Of a stretch of DNA of 64,000 bases, positions 44,329 to 52,123 are shown piece after piece. This DNA is from an uncultured Coprococcus sp. (GTDB lineage Bacteria; Bacillota; Clostridia; Lachnospirales; Lachnospiraceae), in contig CANQTC010000006.1 in the NCBI GenBank assembly GCA_947626675.1, positions 62,001 through 126,000 on the forward strand. The letters run 5' to 3'. Numbering within the stretch: the stretch's first letter is position 1; the number at the start of each line of letters is the position of its first letter. The notes beneath the pieces were generated by a model. The model did not search any database. It had not been told where the DNA came from and saw only the letters and a program-made list of their open reading frames with translations. Position numbers and translations under genes: made by a program.

Positions 44329-45507
44329 TTATGGATTACAGTTACCACACGGATCGTATCCCATGCTTATAACTTCATCCCTCGTACCCGTAAATTCCTG
44401 CTTATTTTTATCGCTCATCTTTTTTACACTGGAGCAGGACGGATAATGGAATTTATGGGTATTCGTGTTCAAGATATAGGTTGTCCCACTGCTGGCAGGA
44501 GGGGTTGTCTCCTCCGGCTTGACAGCGGTTTCCGGTTCCTGCTGTGTTCCTGTCCCGGCAGAACCATCAAGCTCACTATCACCTGAAGCGTAGTTGATGC
44601 TGACTCCCGGCTGGGCGTTATAGCAGTACACATTGAACAGGATGCCATCGCCTTTATCCTCCACGGATTCAGCTTCCATATGGACGCCACTCGCAATCAG
44701 GTTATCTCCCTCAAATATAGGCGTCACTCGGTATAGCACATGATTTCCGGTCTCTTTTATGTAATCGGCCACCATATTTTCAAAGGGGAGCATCCCTTCC
44801 ACATTCAGGTAGCGGGTTCCGGTAATCAGGTTTTTTGTATTTGCATTTTCCGCAGTCAATTGATACCCGATCAAGTGGCAGCGGTTATAGAGGTACTTTC
44901 CGTCTACAATGTCATATTTGACGGTATGCCAGCCGGACGGTTTTACCTGACCGATGGAGCCACGCTCCTCCGTTGGCATCAGATCTTTCCCGATGTTGGC
45001 GTAAGCCACACCACATCTGCCCAGCGAATCCAGACTGCTATATGTCTCGAAAGAAGTAGTGGTTAAATCGGCATCCGTAAATTCCGGTACATTATCATTG
45101 ATGACCACATAGGGATCACCAGAGAATGCCGGGATACTGGAAAGATCGATGACCGGAGAAGTAACCTGCGGTGCAGGTGTTTCGCTCTCAGTGGGCTTTA
45201 GGGTCTCTTCCGGTTTTATTGTCTCTGTCGGTTGCTCTGTTTCCGGCGGCTGTGTTTCTTCTGGCTCCGTTGTCAGATCGGCAGTGGAAGACGATGCCGC
45301 AGATTCTACCTGTGAGGATGTATCTTGGATCGTGGAATCCGAATTCTCAAATAATGATCCAATGCCACAGATGAGTAAAATCGCTGCTAAAACCCCAGCG
45401 GATATCATAAGCAAGCGTTTCTGCTTTTTCTTTTCCTCAGCCTCTTTCCTGCGTTTTTCTTCGGCCTTCCGTTCGCGGCGCTCTTGGATAGGATTTTTGA
45501 ACTTCAT
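44329..45507 (-). CDS. Membrane-anchored DNA/RNA non-specific endonuclease
   Basis: 392 residues. A charged N-terminus (residues 1-30) and one hydrophobic helix (31-50) predict a single-pass anchor with the rest outside. A Ser/Thr/Glu/Pro-rich linker (55-115) leads to the nuclease domain, with NRCHLIGYQLTAEN as the active-site region of the streptodornase-type family and GVHMEAESVE following. The last 50 residues hold a cysteine set (HYPSCSSVKK, DPCGNCNP) that may bind zinc. It could degrade extracellular DNA or incoming DNA at the cell surface. Four bases overlap the upstream gene. Confidence 0.85.
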   Translation of the reverse strand: MKFKNPIQERRERKAEEKRRKEAEEKKKQKRLLMISAGVLAAILLICGIGSLFENSDSTIQDTSSQVESAASSSTADLTTEPEETQPPETEQPTETIKPEETLKPTESETPAPQVTSPVIDLSSIPAFSGDPYVVINDNVPEFTDADLTTTSFETYSSLDSLGRCGVAYANIGKDLMPTEERGSIGQVKPSGWHTVKYDIVDGKYLYNRCHLIGYQLTAENANTKNLITGTRYLNVEGMLPFENMVADYIKETGNHVLYRVTPIFEGDNLIASGVHMEAESVEDKGDGILFNVYCYNAQPGVSINYASGDSELDGSAGTGTQQEPETAVKPEETTPPASSGTTYILNTNTHKFHYPSCSSVKKMSDKNKQEFTGTRDEVISMGYDPCGNCNP

Positions 45508-45923
45508 CGCTCATAAACCTCCATAGTTATTTTTTCATGAGAGGAGCCGGGAAAATCTTCAGTGGATGTAAGTTTCCACGCTCCGCTGGAAAGATCAATA
45601 TCAAAGTGGAAATCACCCGGATATTTACGGTTCCATTTGAAGAGGATTATTTTTTCTACCCATTTTTCGTATGGGGCAACGGAGACATCCTCTACAAAGC
45701 AGTATTCGCCGGGAGCGGCCTCGTTTAAGAAAGCATCGTCCACATTGAGGTGTTCCGCAGAAATACCGTCCTGTGCAAACTGCTTTTCCGTGTAATGATT
45801 TATCCATAGGCGGCTTTGGGACGATAGCGAGAGAATATGCTCCCTCAACACCCGATCTTGGCTTTGCCGCCGTTTATTGAACATCATGCCGTTATTGTCA
45901 TCAACGGCCACCATGAGAATCAT
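45504..45923 (-). CDS. Hypothetical protein, 139 residues
   Basis: The N-terminus (MILMVAVDDNNGMMFNKRR) superficially resembles the start of dihydrofolate reductase, but the rest does not carry that fold's motifs. GAGGAGG precedes the ATG and the stop overlaps the nuclease gene by four bases, so the two are probably translated together. The role is unknown; given the coupling, a cytoplasmic partner or immunity function for the nuclease is possible. Confidence 0.5.
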   Translation of the reverse strand: MILMVAVDDNNGMMFNKRRQSQDRVLREHILSLSSQSRLWINHYTEKQFAQDGISAEHLNVDDAFLNEAAPGEYCFVEDVSVAPYEKWVEKIILFKWNRKYPGDFHFDIDLSSGAWKLTSTEDFPGSSHEKITMEVYER

Positions 45924-45948
45924 GTATAGGCAACCTCCTCATTCCGAA

Positions 45949-46116
45949 TCAGCGTTTTGCCGTATTCTCTACTTCTTTGATTGCAAAATCGAGTGCAGCT
46001 GCTACGCGCACCAGATCGAAGTCATATTGCCCTTTATCAGTCCGGTGTTCGGTGAGTGCCGCCGCCAGCTTTTTCATAAGGTCATTTATCAACTCACTTG
46101 TCGCTTCCATTTGCAT
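45949..46116 (-). CDS. Small helical hypothetical protein, 55 residues
   Basis: Starts at the ATG at 46,116, which has GAAAGG upstream; longer in-frame versions would overlap the peptidase gene. The sequence (LINDLMKKLAAALTEH; VRVAAALDFAIKEVENT) predicts two amphipathic helices. Function unknown. Confidence 0.45.
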   Translation of the reverse strand: MQMEATSELINDLMKKLAAALTEHRTDKGQYDFDLVRVAAALDFAIKEVENTAKR

Positions 46117-46123
46117 ATCCTTT

Positions 46124-46651
46124 CTACCTCCGCATTTTACGGAAAAATCTGCTGTCCGGATCATAAGGAATCCGCAGGTCATAATCCAGCTTGCTCATTT
46201 CCTGCATCTTAATCAGCATCAAATTAATATTGGAGTACATCATCTTCGCAATCTGCACTACATCGTATCCCTGACGAGCGAGAGAGTAAACCTCATTATC
46301 TTCCAACAGAATGTGGGAGGCAAATGCGTTAGCCTCATACTCCGTGCTATCCTGCATATTGAAAAGCACGAATTCCCGAAGGCCGTTATCCGTTGCTTTT
46401 GCCAGATCCCGGTGTTCCTGATCGTGACCAATCTCGTGGGCCAGCACCATTTTTCTGGTGTAATGGTCAAGCCGTGAATTCAGGAAGACAAGTCGGTGGT
46501 TCCAGCGGAAGGTGTACATACCCAGAAGATCTTGAAAGTCATCCGCGTCATATATCCAGATGCCCAGTTCAGAGGCTATCTTCTGCGGATCACGGGTGCC
46601 GCATTGCTTTACAAGATCATTAGCTTTTTTGTAAATTCCATAGGAATCCAT
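46124..46651 (-). CDS. ImmA/IrrE-family metallopeptidase
   Basis: 175 residues with the zinc motif VLAHEIGHDQEH near residues 90-101 and a downstream EYEANAFASHILLED that supplies the third ligand. In ICEBs1 ImmA cleaves the element's repressor after DNA damage, and this gene is next to an XRE repressor gene (46,698-47,114). AGGAGG precedes the ATG. It probably derepresses the divergent promoter at 47,157-47,185. Confidence 0.88.
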   Translation of the reverse strand: MDSYGIYKKANDLVKQCGTRDPQKIASELGIWIYDADDFQDLLGMYTFRWNHRLVFLNSRLDHYTRKMVLAHEIGHDQEHRDLAKATDNGLREFVLFNMQDSTEYEANAFASHILLEDNEVYSLARQGYDVVQIAKMMYSNINLMLIKMQEMSKLDYDLRIPYDPDSRFFRKMRR

Positions 46652-46697
46652 ACAGACACCTCCTCTACAGTATCATAGCAAGAAAACCGTCCCATAA

Positions 46698-47114
46698 TCA
46701 GGACTCCGAATCCTTGCGGTACTTCTTGGGGGTGTATTTTTTATTGTCCTGCTTGCAATCGAAGTAGGCTTTCTGCAAGGCAATCATTACGGCATCCTTA
46801 TCGCTCTCGGACAACTCGCCGCCAGCAAACATACCAGATAACTCCGCCACCAACTGCTCCGCCTGACGTTTTCCTCTGGTTCCATACTGTTCGGACGCTG
46901 CTATTACGAAGTTTTCATCTTCGGTTAGGAGATAGTTTTGATCTACGCCAAAGTATTCAGCAAGAGAAGCGTACACTTCTCTATTTCTGGGGTAGCGTCC
47001 TCCTTGCTCATAAGCAATATAGTTTCTCCGAGACATACCAATTGCAGAAGCGACATCCCCTTGAGACACTCCTTTCTGCTGCCTCAAGGCAACCAGCTTT
47101 TCTCCGAACTTCAT
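46698..47114 (-). CDS. XRE-family repressor
   Basis: 138 residues. The HTH lies at residues 5-60 (LVALRQQKGVSQGDVASAIGMSRRNYIAYEQGGRYP), followed by a short linker and a helical C-terminus. It is transcribed away from the Y-family polymerase gene, and the shared upstream region holds a perfect 11-bp inverted repeat and several CAAGTG/CACTTG copies. It most likely represses its own promoter and the polymerase operon until cleaved through the ImmA-like neighbour. Confidence 0.88.
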   Translation of the reverse strand: MKFGEKLVALRQQKGVSQGDVASAIGMSRRNYIAYEQGGRYPRNREVYASLAEYFGVDQNYLLTEDENFVIAASEQYGTRGKRQAEQLVAELSGMFAGGELSESDKDAVMIALQKAYFDCKQDNKKYTPKKYRKDSES

Positions 47115-47153
47115 ATCCGTCCTCCTAACTGTGAATTAAAAATTCTCATTTAC

Positions 47154-47208
47154 CACTTGACAAGTGAAGTTCAAGTGCATATAATGGGTTTGTGAATTTG
47201 AACTTCAC
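47154..47208 (+). promoter_or_regulatory. Consensus promoter with XRE operator candidates
   Basis: TTGACA (47,157-47,162), a 17-base spacer and TATAAT (47,180-47,185) match the ideal sigma-A promoter. GTGAAGTTCAA at 47,164-47,174 is the exact reverse complement of TTGAACTTCAC at 47,198-47,208. CACTTG/CAAGTG copies also occur at 47,154, 47,162 and 47,172, and ACTTGACAAGT is a palindrome over the -35 box. A bound repressor would cover the promoter and the start site. Confidence 0.75.
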
Positions 47209-47257
47209 CACTATTGTACTAACGATTCACAGCTTTGTCAAGAGGGAGATGAAAAAA

Positions 47258-48499
47258 ATGTCGAACCGAGTGATTCTACATAGTGACCTGAACTGTTTTT
47301 ATGCCAGTGTTGAGACGATGCTGAATCCGTCTCTGCGCGGGAAAGCTGTGGCTGTGTGCGGCGCAACAGAAGACAGACACGGGATTGTGCTGGCGAAGTC
47401 AGAAAAGGCAAAAAAAGCCGGAGTAAAGACCGGGATGGTTAATTGGGAAGCAAAACGGCTTTGCCCGGATCTTATTATGGTTCCTCCGCAGTATGACCAG
47501 TACCTGAAATATAGCAAGCTGACCAGAGCGATTTATCATAGGTTCACAGATCGGGTGGAACCGTATGGTATGGATGAGTGCTGGTTGGATTTAACCGGAT
47601 GCGAACATATCTGCGGAGATGGCATGAAAGCAGCAGAAACCATCCGCAGGACGGTAAGAGAGGAACTTGGCATGACCGTTTCCATCGGTGTGTCTTTTAA
47701 TAAGATATTTGCCAAACTCGGAAGCGATATGAAGAAACCTGATGCCATCACAGAAATTACTGAAGATAATTTCCGAGAAAAGGTGTGGCCCCTCCCCGCT
47801 TCAGACCTGTTATATGTCGGTAGGGCCACGAATGCGAAACTTGCGAATTACGGCATCCGCACCATCGGAGATATCGCCGCTGCCGATCCACAGTTTCTGC
47901 GGAGGCTTCTTGGAATCAACGGGCTGGAACTGTGGAAATATGCAGCCGGAAAAGATGATGCCCGTGTTATGCATAAGGACTTTGTATCTCCGGTGAAATC
48001 TGTGGGGCATGGAATCACCTGTTATGCTGATCTTGAAAATTCGGAAGAGGTATGGAAAGTCATGCTGGAGCTTTCACAGGATGTGGGGCATAAATTGCGG
48101 GTGCATGAACTTAAGGCTACGGGTGTGCAGATTTCCATCCGGGGAAATGATCTGTTCGGAAAGCAGTATCAGGCAAAGCTCTCACAGTCGACACAGAGTC
48201 CTATGATCCTTGCACGGAAGGCACGAGAACTTTTTGACCTGAACTACCATTGGAACACTCCGATTCGAGCAGTATGCGTCCGAGCTATCAACCTTGTTCC
48301 ACAAGGGGAGCCGGAACAGATTGATCTTTTTACGGATGTGGCTTACCTTGACCGCCTGAATAGGCTGGACTTGGCTATAGAGGAAATTCGCAGAAGGTTT
48401 GGAAAGCGTGCTGTGTATTCTGCTTGTCTGATGGGTGATCTAAAGATGCCGGGAGATGGACGGTGCAGTGTGGTTATGCCCGGCATGATGTACCGTTGA
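47258..48499 (+). CDS. Y-family DNA polymerase (DinB/UmuC-like)
   Basis: 413 residues. The palm motifs are HSDLNCFYASVE near residue 8 and YGMDECWLDLTGC near residue 103, holding the catalytic acidic residues, followed by a helix-hairpin-helix (IRTIGDIAAADPQFLRRLLG) and a little-finger domain. It copies past lesions with low fidelity. The ATG at 47,258 is preferred because GAGGGA lies ten bases upstream, while an ATG nine bases earlier is only one base from it. Control by an SOS-type repressor just upstream suggests damage-linked induction. Confidence 0.9.
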   Translation: MSNRVILHSDLNCFYASVETMLNPSLRGKAVAVCGATEDRHGIVLAKSEKAKKAGVKTGMVNWEAKRLCPDLIMVPPQYDQYLKYSKLTRAIYHRFTDRVEPYGMDECWLDLTGCEHICGDGMKAAETIRRTVREELGMTVSIGVSFNKIFAKLGSDMKKPDAITEITEDNFREKVWPLPASDLLYVGRATNAKLANYGIRTIGDIAAADPQFLRRLLGINGLELWKYAAGKDDARVMHKDFVSPVKSVGHGITCYADLENSEEVWKVMLELSQDVGHKLRVHELKATGVQISIRGNDLFGKQYQAKLSQSTQSPMILARKARELFDLNYHWNTPIRAVCVRAINLVPQGEPEQIDLFTDVAYLDRLNRLDLAIEEIRRRFGKRAVYSACLMGDLKMPGDGRCSVVMPGMMYR

Positions 48500-48526
48500 C
48501 AAAAATAAAAAAATCCGAAAGACTAC

Positions 48527-48555
48527 TTGACAAATCGAATGAAATATGTAAAAAT
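48527..48555 (+). promoter_or_regulatory. Promoter candidate ahead of the DUF5986 gene
   Basis: TTGACA (48,527-48,532), then an A/T-rich TAAAAA at 48,549-48,554 after 16 bases. Since this TTG belongs to a -35 box, the coding start is placed at the later TTG (48,590), which follows AGGAGGTG. A second TTGACA overlaps the polymerase stop codon at 48,496. Confidence 0.45.
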
Positions 48556-48589
48556 AGAGGACGAAGAATATATACAGGAGGTGTACGCC

Positions 48590-49342
48590 TTGACGGTACA
48601 TAAAACAGTTACTGATTTTCCGAGCGATGAGATGGTTATTCGAAGAATCGTCCGTGCTATTCAGAAAGCCATTGAGGAAGACGTACCGGAGTTTTGCCGG
48701 GAAAATCATATGGAGACGATGAACAGTGTTCGCTACATTCGCGGCGATAAGATAAACGATAACTTGAGAAATCTTGTAGTATCGGATGAAATGTTGCTAA
48801 TTTCGTTCAAACGCAACTCTTGGGATGGTCGAATGCTGATTGACACAGAGAATCGCATTTCCTATACCATCACAACGGAACAAAACTTGATTGCGATCCC
48901 CAAGAAGAAAAACCGGATGTGTCCCCATTTCCTACAGTCAATCCTTGCTGTGGAAAACGGTGATTTAGAGGGACGTTATGTACAGCAGGCGCTTTTCCCA
49001 ATGGAGCAGTTTGAGGATGAAGTGCTGGAAGAGGACTACTCAAAAATCGTAGCTGGTGTATTGGATGCTAATTCTGGTTATCACCATTATGTGGTGTCCT
49101 ATACCTTTGATAAAAGTACTCTTACAGAGGTAAAACTGGTTCTGCTGGATAGGGGTTTCAATACCGTTAGCGAACTGGATGTCAGCGAATTTATCAAGCC
49201 GGATTATGCGCTTCTTACAGCGGAAGCGCCTGACTCTGCTGATCATACCGAAGAACCGACAAAAAGTGCAAAAGGTCTGGTGGCAATTAAATCCGGTATC
49301 CGTCCTGCCCTTGTCGAACTTGAGGATGAGAAACAGGCATAA
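48590..49342 (+). CDS. DUF5986 family protein
   Basis: About 250 residues from a TTG with AGGAGGTG six bases upstream. The sequence is acidic and soluble, with LLISFKRNSWDGRMLIDTENR and YHHYVVSYTFDKSTLTEVKLVLLD, in the style of DUF5986 proteins that accompany XRE-ImmA proteins on mobile elements. No catalytic motif is seen. It lies 24 bases before the fused XRE-ImmA gene, suggesting a joint regulatory unit. Confidence 0.6.
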   Translation: MTVHKTVTDFPSDEMVIRRIVRAIQKAIEEDVPEFCRENHMETMNSVRYIRGDKINDNLRNLVVSDEMLLISFKRNSWDGRMLIDTENRISYTITTEQNLIAIPKKKNRMCPHFLQSILAVENGDLEGRYVQQALFPMEQFEDEVLEEDYSKIVAGVLDANSGYHHYVVSYTFDKSTLTEVKLVLLDRGFNTVSELDVSEFIKPDYALLTAEAPDSADHTEEPTKSAKGLVAIKSGIRPALVELEDEKQA

Positions 49343-49366
49343 TACTTTGTCGAGGTGAAAAGGAAG

Positions 49367-50593
49367 ATGAACAACAACGGTTTTAGAGGGGAACGGCTTA
49401 AAAGCGCAAGGCTGTTTCGCGGCATGACATTAAGTGAACTGGCCGAGAAAACAGAAATTAGCAAACAGTCAATCTCCCAATATGAAAATGGCAGCAAGCC
49501 GGACATACAGCGTGTAATGATATTAGCCCACGCCTTGGGCTTTCCACCAGAATATTTTTTACAGGAAGACTCATGCAAAACAGTTACCGAGGTCACTTAT
49601 TTCAGATCTTTGGCAACCGCTACCAAAATGAGCCGGACATCGCAAAGCATAAAATTGGAGTATGTTGCAAAGATGTTTGAGATACTGTCTCAGTATGTAG
49701 AGTTTCCCAAGCTGAATTTGCCGGACATCGAATTTGTGGGCAGCGATGATGAGTTTGATGATGCAGGGCAAAAGGCCATGCAGGATGAAATTGAGGGTAT
49801 AGCGCAGACGGTTCGAGAGCATTGGAACTTGGGACAGGCACCTATTGGAAACCTGCAGCTGACGCTTGAAGAAAACGGAATCATAGTTACTGGTTTTGAT
49901 ACAAACGACAGCAAAATAGATGCTTTCAGCCAGCGGACGTTGGTTGATAACGGAAATGTGTTCTTTATTGCAGTCGCGCAGGGCGAAAAACCGAAGGGGC
50001 GGATATTCTTTGACATGGCGCATGAGCTTGGGCACATTCTGCTCCATCCTTGGAGTGAAAGTCTCGATCTCATCAGCAAGGAAGATTTCAAAATGCGGGA
50101 AACACAGGCCAATATGTTTGCCAGTGCGTTCTTATTGCCGAAAGAATCCTTCCTGCGTGAGTTGAGGGCGTATCCGACTGACTTGAATTATTATCGGATG
50201 CTGAAAAAAAGATGGAATTGTTCAATACAGGCTATGATTTACCGTGCCCATCAGCTTGAAGCAATTACAGATAATCAGTACCAATACATGATGCGGCAGG
50301 TTTCAAAAAAAGGATGGCGTACCAATGAACCGGACGATACGCCATATTACCTTGATGAGAATATTTTTCAGGGTGCGATAGATGTACTGTTTGAGGCAGG
50401 ATATCTGACACCTACTACATTACTTCGGCTGTTCAAAAAATATGGCGTTACTCTGTATCCTTCCGATATCGAGGCCCTTCTGCATCTGCGGGAGGATACC
50501 CTTAAGGAAGAAACAGCCCTACCCCGTATCATTCAGCTTAAGCAGCCCATGACGGAGGAGACAAATGCAGAAACAGAAAGTGAAGACCAGTAA
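49367..50593 (+). CDS. Fused XRE-HTH and ImmA/IrrE metallopeptidase
   Basis: 408 residues. The HTH is at about 8-62 (MTLSELAEKTEISKQSISQYENGSKPDIQ) and the peptidase zinc motif MAHELGHILLHP near residue 222, with RETQANMFASAFLLP supplying the third ligand. Fused XRE-ImmA proteins occur in toxin-antitoxin-like and phage-repressor systems. The ATG at 49,367 is chosen; a GTG four codons earlier is possible. It adds a second repressor-peptidase set to the element. Confidence 0.88.
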   Translation: MNNNGFRGERLKSARLFRGMTLSELAEKTEISKQSISQYENGSKPDIQRVMILAHALGFPPEYFLQEDSCKTVTEVTYFRSLATATKMSRTSQSIKLEYVAKMFEILSQYVEFPKLNLPDIEFVGSDDEFDDAGQKAMQDEIEGIAQTVREHWNLGQAPIGNLQLTLEENGIIVTGFDTNDSKIDAFSQRTLVDNGNVFFIAVAQGEKPKGRIFFDMAHELGHILLHPWSESLDLISKEDFKMRETQANMFASAFLLPKESFLRELRAYPTDLNYYRMLKKRWNCSIQAMIYRAHQLEAITDNQYQYMMRQVSKKGWRTNEPDDTPYYLDENIFQGAIDVLFEAGYLTPTTLLRLFKKYGVTLYPSDIEALLHLREDTLKEETALPRIIQLKQPMTEETNAETESEDQ

Positions 50594-50762
50594 AAAGCAC
50601 CTACCATGTCCGGTCTGCGGCTTTGGGCGTTTGGTAGATGCCAGTGCCGACAATATATCTGAGTTAAGGGCAGAGAACAGTATAGCCGAAGATTGGGAAC
50701 CGGATTATTTTCTGAAATGCCCACAGTGTAAAAACCAAATAGGAATACGAAAAGTCCGCTAA
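50565..50762 (+). CDS. Small zinc-ribbon-like protein, 65 residues
   Basis: Two Cys pairs, CPVCGFGRL at residue 15 and CPQCKNQIG near residue 52, predict one zinc-binding ribbon. GGAGG precedes the ATG. It overlaps the end of the XRE-ImmA gene by 29 bases in another frame, implying coupled translation. Function unknown. Confidence 0.6.
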   Translation: MQKQKVKTSKKHLPCPVCGFGRLVDASADNISELRAENSIAEDWEPDYFLKCPQCKNQIGIRKVR

Positions 50763-50794
50763 TACCCTGTACAGCGCACGATGCTATGACATAC

Positions 50795-50841
50795 GAGCCT
50801 GACGAGTAGCTTTAATGAGTTATTCGTCAGGCTCTTTTTTT
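50795..50841 (+). terminator. Intrinsic terminator ending the polymerase/regulator operon
   Basis: GAGCCTGACGA pairs with TCGTCAGGCTC (11 bp) and is followed by seven T residues. About 200 non-coding bases then precede the next gene; I see no clear promoter in them. Confidence 0.88.
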
Positions 50842-51042
50842 GTCTTTTTGCATACGACAATGCAATATTCCATCTTTCAGGCTGTGTATGGGAGGTAATA
50901 GGATGGATCAGTTTTAACTGCTCCAACTTTGCGTGTGTGATAGAGAAACATTTCGCAAAAAAGTTTTTTAAAGCGGACAAAAGGTGTCCGGTTTAACCCT
51001 TAGATTATAGCCACAGAGCAACAGAGAGGAGGTGAACACGAG

Positions 51043-51363
51043 ATGAGACCCAATGAACGGCGAGCAGCAATTCTGGACGCATTGTGCGTCCGGCGTCAAG
51101 ATACCGTAGCTAATCTGGCTGCGGAATTCGGCGTGAATGAAAAAACGATCCGCCGTGACATTGAGGAACTTGCGTGTTCATATCCGATTGAGACTGTTCG
51201 CGGCAGGTACGGTGGAGGCGTAAAGGTGCTGGATTGGTACCACCAGAATCGCCGGACGCTCTCCCCTGAACAGGCAGAGCTTTTGAAAAAGCTGGCTCCG
51301 AGGTTGGATGGCCACGATCTTGAAGTCATGAACAGCATCATATCTCAATTTGCTCCGTACTGA
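51043..51363 (+). CDS. DeoR-type HTH regulator
   Basis: 106 residues. The N-terminal 60 residues form a DeoR-like helix-turn-helix (RRAAILDALCVRRQDTVANLAAEFGVNEKTIRRDIEEL) with a wing (GRYGGGVKV). There is no sugar-binding or WYL effector domain, so it is a short DNA-binding protein. GGAGGTG precedes the ATG. It opens the phage early module and may set its expression. Confidence 0.85.
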   Translation: MRPNERRAAILDALCVRRQDTVANLAAEFGVNEKTIRRDIEELACSYPIETVRGRYGGGVKVLDWYHQNRRTLSPEQAELLKKLAPRLDGHDLEVMNSIISQFAPY

Positions 51364-51412
51364 CAACACGGGTACACCACCGAATGATGATGAAAGGCAC
51401 AGGTGAATGTTT

Positions 51413-51808
51413 ATGAAGAAAGTTTTTATATGTTCTCCCTACCGTGGTGATATTGGAACTAATACTCAAATCGCACGTTATGCTGCACGGATTGCAGTTG
51501 GATGCGGTTATATTCCGATAGCGCCACATCTGTATTTTCCAGCAATCCTTGACGATACGAATGAGCATGAGCGTATTGAGGGGATTAAACTCGGCATTGA
51601 GCTTATGAAAGAGACCAGCGAGCTATGGTTGATTGGGACATCAATAACTGCGGGTATGGCATTTGAACTGAATGCGGCCAAGGCATCCCAAATACCGACG
51701 CGCCTCTTTGATGAAAAAATGCAGGAAATATATCCAGATACGTTATATCTGGATGCGCGGATCACTGAAGATTATCGGAAAGCAGTTTATGGTTTGAAGT
51801 TCGCATAA
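51413..51808 (+). CDS. DUF4406, nucleoside 2-deoxyribosyltransferase-like protein
   Basis: 131 residues. KVFICSPYRGD at the N-terminus, PIAPHLYFPAIL and the SELWLIGTSITAGMAFELNAA segment match the deoxyribosyltransferase-like fold; the Glu of the last segment is the likely nucleophile. It may exchange or degrade nucleotide bases in the phage nucleotide pool. The ATG at 51,413 is chosen because AGGTGA lies six bases before it, while the earlier ATG directly abuts that site. Confidence 0.8.
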   Translation: MKKVFICSPYRGDIGTNTQIARYAARIAVGCGYIPIAPHLYFPAILDDTNEHERIEGIKLGIELMKETSELWLIGTSITAGMAFELNAAKASQIPTRLFDEKMQEIYPDTLYLDARITEDYRKAVYGLKFA

Positions 51809-51823
51809 GAAAGGATACAGCGT

Positions 51824-52123
51824 ATGAATGAGATTTATTTATCCCTCGCAGAAGGGTACGAAAAACTGGCTGATGGTTACCGTGCGTTGGCAAAAGACCA
51901 GCATAATGGCCCGGAGACAGTGGCAGAGGAAACGTCTGCTCCTGAACAGGCGGCAAAGAAGGATATCTCCATTGAAGAGGTACGCGCTCTACTCGCCTCC
52001 AAAACACAGGCAGGTAAGCGCCGTGAGGTCAAGGAACTGCTTTTGAAGTATGATTCCGGGAAGCTCTCCGGCGTGAAACCGGAGGATTATGCCGCGCTTA
52101 TGGCAGACGCGGAGGCGCTCTGA
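51824..52123 (+). CDS. Phage hypothetical protein with a C-terminal SAP/LEM-like module
   Basis: 99 residues with an N-terminal helix (YLSLAEGYEKLADGYRALAKD), an Ala/Glu-rich linker and a C-terminal ISIEEVRALLASKTQAGKR...LKYDSGKLSGV that resembles short helical nucleic-acid-binding modules seen in phage recombination proteins. The stop TGA overlaps the ATG of the nuclease gene. It is probably a small accessory to the DUF2800/DUF2815 recombination pair. Confidence 0.55.
   Translation: MNEIYLSLAEGYEKLADGYRALAKDQHNGPETVAEETSAPEQAAKKDISIEEVRALLASKTQAGKRREVKELLLKYDSGKLSGVKPEDYAALMADAEAL

Noticed and set aside
45504-45923. Dihydrofolate reductase
   Set aside because: Only the first few residues look similar; the folate and NADPH motifs are absent.
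48527-48589. Upstream TTG start for the DUF5986 protein
   Set aside because: This TTG is part of a TTGACA promoter box and has no ribosome site; the TTG at 48,590 follows AGGAGGTG.
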